Shown here piece after piece: positions 6,337 to 12,792 of a stretch of DNA of 19,168 bases. Both the position numbers and the translations under genes were made by a program. The notes under the pieces were generated by a model that worked only from the letters and a program-made list of their open reading frames with translations, was not told where the DNA came from and made no database searches. The DNA is from a bacterium (GTDB lineage Bacteria; UBA4055), in the NCBI GenBank assembly GCA_029559475.1, contig JAKQBN010000014.1:1-19168 (forward strand). Reading direction: 5' to 3'. Every line of letters starts with the position of its first letter. The stretch's first letter is position 1.

Positions 6337-9024
6337 ATGAAAATTACCATTAACGGCAAAAATATAGAAGCCAGAGAAGGACAGACGATTCTTCAGGCTG
6401 CTCTTGCCAATGGAATTTACATCCCGCACCTCTGCTATCACGAAAAGATAGGCGCGGCGGGAAAATGCAGAGCATGTGTAGTTGAAGTAGAAGGAATGAG
6501 AGGGCTTCAGACCTCCTGTTCCGTAATGGCGAAAGAGGATATGGTTGTCAACACCTGTTCTCAAAATGCGCTGAACGCACAGAAGCTTGTGATAGATCTG
6601 ATGCTTTCATCAGGAACTCATGACTGTCTGGCCTGCGAACAGAACGGGAACTGCGAACTTCAGGACGCTGCTTATTTCCTCGGAATAGAAAGACCGTCAG
6701 TTCAATACGGCGAGATCAACAGAGAATTCGATACATCATCTGAATTCGTTTATGTTGAGAGGAACAAATGTATTTCCTGCGGAAGATGCGTTGCAGCATG
6801 TAACACGACCGTCGTGAACCAGGTGCTCGATTTCGGTCACAGAGGACATCATACGGAGATAGTTTTTGATACCGACAAAAAAATGGGAGAATCGTCCTGC
6901 GTACAATGCGGTGAATGCGTTCAGATGTGCCCGGTAGGCGCAATAGTAGATAAAAACGCGCGCGGAAAAGGAAGACTGTGGGATCTGAAAAAGGTAGAAA
7001 CAGTCTGTCCGTACTGCGGAGTAGGCTGCAAGCTAGAGCTTCATGTTAACGAAAAAACGAACAAGATCATTAAAGTCAGGGGGGTAGAAGACGCTCCGGT
7101 CAACAAAGGAATGCTCTGCGTAAAAGGCAGATACGGATTCGATTTCGTCGGTCATCCGGACAGGCTCACAACTCCATTAATCAAAGAGAACGGGCAGTTC
7201 AGAGAAGCTAGCTGGGAAGAAGCTATAGCTTTAGTTGCGTCAAAAATGACGGAGATCAAAGATAAATTCGGGGCAGATACAATAATGGGTCTGGCTTCTG
7301 CAAAAGTTACTAATGAAGAAAACTATACATTCCAGAAATTATTCAGGACAGCGATCGGAACGAACAATATCGATCACTGCGCGCGTCTCTGACATAGCTC
7401 AACAGTGGCCGGTCTGGCCGCATCATTCGGATCAGGAGCTATGACTAACGACATCAACGGAATAAAATCATCAGATGTAGCACTGATAATCGGATCAGAT
7501 ACAACCGAAGCTCACCCCGTTATATCCGCAAGGTTAAAACAGGCAGTGATAGAAGGCAAAACAAAACTTATCGTGATAGATCCCAAAAAGATAAAACTCG
7601 CCGATTTCGCGGCAATTTACGCAAGTCAGAGACCGGGAACAGACGTAGCCGTGATGAACGGAATGATGCACATCATTCTGAAGAACGGCTGGGAAGACAA
7701 GGAATTCATAGCGAACAGAGTTGAACCCGAAGGATTCGAAGCTCTGAAAAAAGAAGTCGAGAAATTCACGCCTGAATACGTCGAAAAGATTTCAGGTATA
7801 CCGGCAAAAACGCTGGAAGAAATAGCTGAACTTTTCGGAAAAGCCAAAGCCGCGGCGATATATTATGCAATGGGTATAACTCAGCATACTACAGGCGTTG
7901 ACAACGTGAAATCAACAGCGAACCTTCAGATGCTCTGCGGGAACATGGGTATTCCCGGCGGCGGCGTAAATCCGTTAAGGGGGCAGTCGAACGTTCAGGG
8001 AGCGTGCGATATGGGCGGACTGCCGAACGTATATACGGCTTATCAGCAGGTCGCTAATGCAGACGCGCAGGCTAAGATGGAAAACTATTGGAAAGTAAAG
8101 CTTAACAACAAGCCCGGCAAACCGATGACGGTAGCTTTTGATGATGCTTACGAAGGGAAAATGAAGGCTTTCTACATTATGGGCGAAAACCCGATGATCT
8201 CGGATCCTGACCTTCATCACGCCGAAGAAGCTCTGAAAAAACTCGAATTTTTAGTAGTCGAAGATATTTTCATGACTGAAACCGCAAAATTCGCTCATGT
8301 AGTTCTGCCGGCTTCGACTTATGCTGAAAAAGAAGGAACTTTCTCCAATACTGAAAGAAGGGTTCAGAAACTCAATCCGGCTGTAAAAGCGCCAGGTTCG
8401 GCACTTCACGACTGGGAGATCCATCAGCTAATAGCCAATAAAATGGGACTCAACTGGAATTACACAAAAGCTGAAGACATATTTAATGAGATAAGGGCGG
8501 TAACACCTTCTTATGCCGGAATGACTTACGACAGGATAGGCAGATACGGTCTTCACTGGCCATGCCCGACGACCGAACATCCCGGAACACCGGTTCTCCA
8601 CGTCGGAAAATTCACAAAAGGACTCGGAACAATGTTCCCGATACCGTTTAAAGATCCTGCAGAGCTTCCCGACGCCGAATTTCCTACATATCTGACAACC
8701 GGCCGTATCCTGCAGCACTTCCATACAGGAACGATGTCGAGAAAATCTGAAGGTCTGAACAATCTTGCCGGACCTCATGTGATGATATCGGTCGAGGATG
8801 CTGAAAGAATAGGCGTTAAGAATTCAGAAATGGTAAAAGTCACGACAAGAAGGGGCAGCATAACAACGAAAGCGTTTATTACGAAAAGAATCCCGAACGG
8901 AACTGCTTTTGTGCCTTTCCATTTCTGGGAAGCGCCTGCTAACCAGTTGACTAACAACGCGCTTGACCCGATCGCGAAAATACCTGAATACAAAGTATGC
9001 GCATGTAAACTTGAAAGAGCATAA
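6337..9024 (+). CDS. Selenocysteine formate dehydrogenase, NuoG-like N-terminus (FDH1)
   Basis: An 895-residue protein read through an in-frame TGA at 7390-7392 as selenocysteine 352, in HCARL-U-HSSTVAG. The N-terminus is NuoG-like: [2Fe-2S] (C33, C44, C47, C61), His-Cys3 [4Fe-4S] (H95, C97, C100, C106) and two ferredoxin-type [4Fe-4S] sites (C145, C148, C151, C198 and C188, C191, C194, C155). The catalytic part has CPYCGVGC (C224, C227, C231, with C261), Sec352-His353, the Mo/W-bis-MGD-binding segments (for example GVNPLRGQSNVQGACDMGGLP) and a C-terminal molybdopterin-dinucleotide domain (YLTTGRILQHFHTGTMSR). It catalyses reversible formate/CO2 interconversion in the cytoplasm; there is no Tat or Sec signal. 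The gene follows the NuoE-F fusion by 15 bp, with ACGGAG before the ATG, so the pair should form a NAD-linked formate dehydrogenase. Mo versus W cannot be decided. Confidence 0.95.
7390..7421 (+). promoter_or_regulatory. SECIS element and Sec codon of FDH1
   Basis: The UGA at 7390-7392 is followed after exactly 18 nt by a GGUCU loop (7411-7415), closed by the 6-bp stem GUGGCC/GGCCGC (7405-7410 with 7416-7421, one G-U pair). E. coli fdhF also has 18 nt between its UGA and the SelB-binding GGUCU loop, as recalled from the published sequence. Confidence 0.9.
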
Positions 9025-9060
9025 AATAGAATAAACAGAAACCAAAAAACAGGAGAAAAA

Positions 9061-10689
9061 ATGGCAGAAAAAAGCGGAAACCGTTGGCTGATAGCCATCA
9101 TGGGTACAGTACTACAGATCACTCTGGGTACTATTTATGCATGGAGTTTCTTTCAGAATCCTCTGATCGATAATTCTAAAGAGATCGCCGGAGTTACAGA
9201 GATCACCGCGAACATCGAAACGGCAAAAGCAACATTATTGACCAGCCAGGAAGCTTTACAATCTGCAGAAACAGCATTGCAGGATGCGCTATCTTTAAAT
9301 CAGGCTTCTGCAGCAAACCTTGAAACTGTAAAAGCTGATGCAGGTAAAAAACCTACAAAAGCTAAGCTTGAAATGATCACGGCTGCAGAATCACAGCTCG
9401 CAGCTTCAGAAACAGCAATGACCGAAGCTAATACAATCAAGGCAAATGCTGAAACAGCGGTAAAAACGGCTGAAGAAACTATTACTACAGAAGAGGCGAA
9501 ATTAACTGAAGCCAATAAAAAAGTATGGAACAACTCTCAGGTAGCATGGATACTTTCTTTCTCTATATGTTTCCTGGGTATCGGCGCTATGATCGGCGGA
9601 TTCATCCTGCCCAAATTCGGTCCGCGTAAGCTTGCCGTTACAGGCGCTGTACTTTACGGTCTAGGATGGATACTCGGCGGAATCGCTTTAGGCGGAGATA
9701 ACCCCAGCCTTCCTTTCCTTTACATCGGACTCGGTGTTATAGGCGGTATAGGTCTCGGACTCGGATATGTTACTCCTGTAGCTACGGCTGCAAAATGGTT
9801 CCCGGATAAAAAGGGATTCATCACAGGTATGGTCGTAATGGGATTCGGACTCGGAGCTCTTTTCATGAGCAAAGTATTCGCTCCGGTTATCATGGATATG
9901 TTCACAACGGACGGCGTTACTGATTTCCAGACAGCATTTATAGTGATCGGTCTTGTTCTCGGTATCCCCGGAATAATCGCCGGTCTGACTTTCCAGAATC
10001 CTCCGGCAGGATATGTTCCCGAAGGATATACTCCTCCGGCTGCTACAGCTTCATCTAATGCTCAGGGTAATCTTACGGTAAAAGAAAGCATTATGTCTGG
10101 TCCATTCTGGAAAATATGGTTCTTCTTCTTCTGCAATATTACAGCAGGTATCATGTTCATCGGATTCCAGTCACCGCTTCTCCAGGACCTTCTGAAAAAA
10201 CAGGACGGATCACTGGATAAAGTAGCTCTTGCTGCATCAGGAGCGACCCTTATCGCTATAAGTTCACTGTTCAACGGGATCGGCCGTTTCTTCTGGGGCG
10301 GACTTTCTGACAAGATCGGAAGAGCTCAGGCGTTCAGACTTATTCTCGGAACCCAGCTTGTAGTATTCTTACTTCTTATGGTAGTATCAAGCCCGATAAT
10401 ATTCAGCATTCTCGTATGCTATATACTCCTCTGCTACGGCGGCGGATTCGGTACAGCACCATCATTTGTTATGACCGTATTCGGACCTAAAGTCATGGCA
10501 GTTGTTTACGGAACTCTTCTTACTGCATGGTCAATGGGAGGTCTCGTAGGACCCCAGATCGCTGCTTATTTTAAAGATTCAAATCCTGCGACAGCAGCGA
10601 ACAACACATTCCTGGCGGGAGCGGTATTCCTTCTTGCAGGTCTGATCGTTGCGTTCATGACAAACAATAAAGAATACGGCAAGAACTAA
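9061..10689 (+). CDS. OFA-family MFS transporter (oxalate/formate antiporter type) with inserted helical hairpin
   Basis: A 542-residue membrane protein of the oxalate/formate antiporter family. TM1 is at residues 9-31 (LGTIYAWSFF). TM2 is at about 160-182. After it come the family signatures FGPRKLAVTGAVLYGLGWIL, AKWFPDKKGFITGMVVMGFG and GRFFWGGLSDKIGRAQAF, with about 12 helices overall. It follows FDH1 by 36 bp with AGGAG before the ATG and is the last gene before a strong terminator, so formate or a related carboxylate is the likely substrate. The odd feature is about 110 extra residues (about 45-155) between TM1 and TM2. They are rich in Ala, Glu, Thr and Lys, form two long helices joined by DAGKKPTK, and should lie outside the cytoplasmic membrane. 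Ordinary family members have only a short loop there. Substrate is inferred from context. Confidence 0.88.
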   Translation: MAEKSGNRWLIAIMGTVLQITLGTIYAWSFFQNPLIDNSKEIAGVTEITANIETAKATLLTSQEALQSAETALQDALSLNQASAANLETVKADAGKKPTKAKLEMITAAESQLAASETAMTEANTIKANAETAVKTAEETITTEEAKLTEANKKVWNNSQVAWILSFSICFLGIGAMIGGFILPKFGPRKLAVTGAVLYGLGWILGGIALGGDNPSLPFLYIGLGVIGGIGLGLGYVTPVATAAKWFPDKKGFITGMVVMGFGLGALFMSKVFAPVIMDMFTTDGVTDFQTAFIVIGLVLGIPGIIAGLTFQNPPAGYVPEGYTPPAATASSNAQGNLTVKESIMSGPFWKIWFFFFCNITAGIMFIGFQSPLLQDLLKKQDGSLDKVALAASGATLIAISSLFNGIGRFFWGGLSDKIGRAQAFRLILGTQLVVFLLLMVVSSPIIFSILVCYILLCYGGGFGTAPSFVMTVFGPKVMAVVYGTLLTAWSMGGLVGPQIAAYFKDSNPATAANNTFLAGAVFLLAGLIVAFMTNNKEYGKN

Positions 10690-10708
10690 TCATAGGTTAT
10701 TTTAACGG

Positions 10709-10744
10709 ACAAATACCTTCACAAGCGTGAAGGTATTTGTTTTT
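10709..10744 (+). terminator. Intrinsic terminator after the transporter gene, abutting mobA
   Basis: A perfect 14-bp stem, ACAAATACCTTCAC with GTGAAGGTATTTGT, around an AAGC loop and followed by TTTTT. The mobA ATG begins only 4 nt after the T-tract. The only SD-like bases upstream (GAAGG) are buried in the 3' arm of the hairpin. Confidence 0.88.
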
Positions 10745-10748
10745 ATAA

Positions 10749-11357
10749 ATGAATAAAAACATAAATATATCGTGCGCGATACTCGCCGGCGGAAAAGCGA
10801 AAAGAATGAATGGCGAGAATAAAGCGCTTTTGAAAATCGGAGAAAAGTCAAATCTTGAAAAGATAATTGCTTTTGCGGATAAATATTTCGGCGAAACGCT
10901 AATAATATCGAATCATCCAACGCACTATAATCAATATCAGAACGTAAAAATATTCAAAGATATTATAACGGACATCGGGCCTTTGGGCGGGATACATTCT
11001 GCCTTAAAAAATGCAAAAGGGAAGGCTGTATTTTTTTTCCCGTGCGACATGCCTTTCATCAATACCGCGCTTGTGGAAGAAGAGATCAAGGAATTTATAA
11101 ATAGAGGCTGCGAGATAATCGTTCCGAAGATAAAGGATTTTTATGAACCCCTGCATTCGATCTATTCAGTTTCGGTCGCCGAGAGGTTTGAACAGCATAT
11201 CAAAACTTCAACAGACCTTTCAGTAAGAAGCTTTTTTTCGAAAGCGAATGTATTTTTCTGGGAACTCGAAGATAGTGAAGTTAACAGGAAAAGTTTTATC
11301 AACATAAACACTAAGCACGATCTTCTTAACGCGATCGGGCTTCACAAACCGGAATAA
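10749..11357 (+). CDS. mobA: Molybdenum cofactor guanylyltransferase
   Basis: A 202-residue nucleotidyltransferase of normal length for the family. It shows the GTP-binding signature LAGGKAKRM (12-20) followed by NKALL, the GPLGGI loop (77-82), and the metal-binding PCDMPF (98-103). It would attach GMP from GTP to molybdopterin to make the MGD form that bis-MGD formate dehydrogenases need. The start has to be at or upstream of 10749, because the next ATG falls inside the LAGG motif. No normal SD is visible: the ATG sits directly after a terminator hairpin. The gene is followed 6 bp later by fdhD, so the two form an accessory operon. That operon is either transcribed by read-through from the formate operon or from a promoter not recognised here. 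Confidence 0.9.
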   Translation: MNKNINISCAILAGGKAKRMNGENKALLKIGEKSNLEKIIAFADKYFGETLIISNHPTHYNQYQNVKIFKDIITDIGPLGGIHSALKNAKGKAVFFFPCDMPFINTALVEEEIKEFINRGCEIIVPKIKDFYEPLHSIYSVSVAERFEQHIKTSTDLSVRSFFSKANVFFWELEDSEVNRKSFININTKHDLLNAIGLHKPE

Positions 11358-11363
11358 ATTCAA

Positions 11364-12146
11364 ATGGAAATCTCAACTTTTAAAAATATAATAAAATATA
11401 GAAATAACGTCAGGTCAAAGATCTCGGATCAGGTCGTTAATGAAATGATCCTGAATCTGGCTATTGATTATAAGAATTTAAGCTTTTTGACCTGCTCTCC
11501 CGAGCAGCTTGAAGAATTAACGGCGGGGTATCTTGTAACTTCGGGTATAGTTACAGAAGAAAACAGGCTTGTAAGCCTCAATTACGAAGAAAGTAAAAAT
11601 ATCATGCATATTGAGCTTGCGGATAACTCTGTTATAAAGGAAATGGTATTTTCGAAGCTAAAACCTGTAGGATGCGGTGCGGGGACCCTTTTATTTAATC
11701 TTAACCGTTCAGGTAATACGCCGGCATGGGATTTTACTATAACAAATATGCAAATATCAGCCGTAATGAACGAATTCAATAAATCATCTGAGTTGTTTCT
11801 TGCAACCGGAGGAGTTCACAGTGCGGCGGTAACCGACGGAAATTCAATTCTAGTTATGCGCGAAGACATAGGAAGGCATAACGCGATAGATAAGGTCATA
11901 GGTAACATTTATCTGGCAGGAAAACCATTGAGTGATAAGATCGTTCTCACAAGCGGGCGAATTTCGTCTGAGATAGTCTTAAAGCTTATCTATGCAGGTG
12001 TAAGAATGCTCATATCAAGAAGCGCTCCGACTCAGAAAGCGGTTGAACTGGCAGAAGAGAACGGAATAACGCTCGTAGGTTTTGCGCGAAGCACGAATTT
12101 TAATGTATATTCGCATTTCGAAAGGGTTCTGTTCGAACAGAATTAA
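11364..12146 (+). CDS. fdhD: Formate dehydrogenase accessory sulfurtransferase FdhD
   Basis: A 260-residue FdhD. Known role: it transfers sulfur from a cysteine desulfurase to the Mo/W-bis-MGD cofactor and hands the sulfurated cofactor to formate dehydrogenase. Visible signatures are LTAGYLVTSGIV (52-63), GGVHSAAV followed by MREDIGRHNAIDKVIG, and the C-terminal LTSGRISSEIVLKLIYAGV and GFARSTNFNVYSH. The sulfur-relay loop reads VGCGAG with a single Cys (C104), where E. coli has a two-Cys CxxC loop. Length and other motifs are normal, so it is probably functional. The gene lies 6 bp after mobA and 30 bp before a ModE-type regulator. Confidence 0.95.
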   Translation: MEISTFKNIIKYRNNVRSKISDQVVNEMILNLAIDYKNLSFLTCSPEQLEELTAGYLVTSGIVTEENRLVSLNYEESKNIMHIELADNSVIKEMVFSKLKPVGCGAGTLLFNLNRSGNTPAWDFTITNMQISAVMNEFNKSSELFLATGGVHSAAVTDGNSILVMREDIGRHNAIDKVIGNIYLAGKPLSDKIVLTSGRISSEIVLKLIYAGVRMLISRSAPTQKAVELAEENGITLVGFARSTNFNVYSHFERVLFEQN

Positions 12147-12176
12147 ATAAATCTCATTGATTCATAGGAGCTGAAA

Positions 12177-12563
12177 ATGAACAATAACGAGATAAACATC
12201 AGGTTCAATTACAAGATCTGGATCGAAACCGCAGAAGAGAAAGGAATTCTCGGCTACGGTCAGATGAGGCTTTTAAAAGCGATAAATGAAACCGGAACAC
12301 TCAACAATGCGATGAAAGTGATCGGATTCAACTACCGTAAAAGCTGGGGAAAGCTAAAAGAAATCGAATCATTGTTAGGATTCAAGATACTGATCACGCA
12401 CAGAGGCGGGGTTGAAAAAGGAAATACGGTACTGACCGAAAAAGGTAAAATTCTTATCGAAGCATTTGACAGATTTAATTATAGGTATGAGAATATACTT
12501 AGAGCAGCGTGCGATAACGCAACCAGGGACCTCTTGAACGAATTAAAAAGCAGTTTTGACTGA
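12177..12563 (+). CDS. ModE N-terminal-type winged-helix regulator, DNA-binding domain only (copy 1)
   Basis: A 128-residue protein matching the N-terminal DNA-binding domain of ModE, the molybdate-responsive regulator. It shows GYGQMRLLKAINETGTLNNA (27-46), the recognition-helix region GFNYRKSWGKLKEIE and the wing that ends TVLTEKGKILIEAF. Full ModE is about 260 residues and carries molybdate-binding Mop domains at its C-terminus; those are absent here. Only a short helical tail follows, possibly for dimerisation. It has AGGAG before the ATG and follows fdhD by 30 bp, so it is probably in the mobA-fdhD operon. It lies just upstream of the FDH2 promoter, a plausible target. The effector is unknown. 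Confidence 0.85.
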   Translation: MNNNEINIRFNYKIWIETAEEKGILGYGQMRLLKAINETGTLNNAMKVIGFNYRKSWGKLKEIESLLGFKILITHRGGVEKGNTVLTEKGKILIEAFDRFNYRYENILRAACDNATRDLLNELKSSFD

Positions 12564-12619
12564 ATTATTTAAGTATAAATATCTTTAATTTATATAATAT
12601 ATTTAGATATAAATATAAC

Positions 12620-12648
12620 TTGACATTCAATACCCGCATTATTAAATT
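12620..12648 (+). promoter_or_regulatory. Promoter of the second formate dehydrogenase gene
   Basis: TTGACA (12620-12625), a 17-nt spacer and TAAATT (12643-12648). Transcription should start at about 12655, giving a leader of about 138 nt. The 50 bp upstream is almost pure A/T and ends with ATATAAC next to the -35 box, similar to half of the ModE operator known from E. coli. Confidence 0.65.
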
Positions 12649-12653
12649 TTAGC

Positions 12654-12679
12654 CCGAATTGCAGAAGTGTGCAATTCGG
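12654..12679 (+). promoter_or_regulatory. Perfect 10-bp inverted repeat at the FDH2 transcription start
   Basis: CCGAATTGCA, then GAAGTG, then TGCAATTCGG. It begins at about the predicted +1. It has no T-tract in either direction, so it is not an intrinsic terminator. It fits either a repressor operator or a 5'-terminal hairpin in the mRNA. Confidence 0.6.
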
Positions 12680-12751
12680 AAAATAAATAAAATCAGATGA
12701 ACGTATAAGAAGAAGGAATATCTGTGATTTATACATTATTTAAACTAGTGA

Positions 12752-12764
12752 ATTCTGACAGAAT
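12752..12764. repeat. Small palindrome in the FDH2 leader
   Basis: ATTCTG-A-CAGAAT, 6-bp perfect arms, 28 bp before the FDH2 start codon. It could be a weak operator or simply chance in AT-rich DNA. Confidence 0.3.
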
Positions 12765-12792
12765 AAAATTTTAATATTTGAGCGGAGGCAAA

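Noticed and set aside
7390-7392. TGA as a true stop or frameshift splitting FDH1
   Set aside because: The frame is unbroken on both sides, the TGA is at the known Sec/Cys catalytic position, and a SECIS-like hairpin follows at the right distance.
8428-9122. Several minus-strand ORFs across the end of FDH1 and the start of the transporter
   Set aside because: All lie antisense to well-supported genes, lack SDs and show no recognisable domain.
9300-9533. Antisense 77-codon ORF inside the transporter insert
   Set aside because: It is the Ala/Ser/Val-rich mirror of the coiled-coil coding sequence, with no SD; an antisense shadow.
12654-12679. Intrinsic terminator of the mobA-fdhD-modE operon
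   Set aside because: The stem is perfect, but neither strand has a T-tract after it and it starts at the predicted FDH2 +1, so an operator or 5' hairpin fits better.
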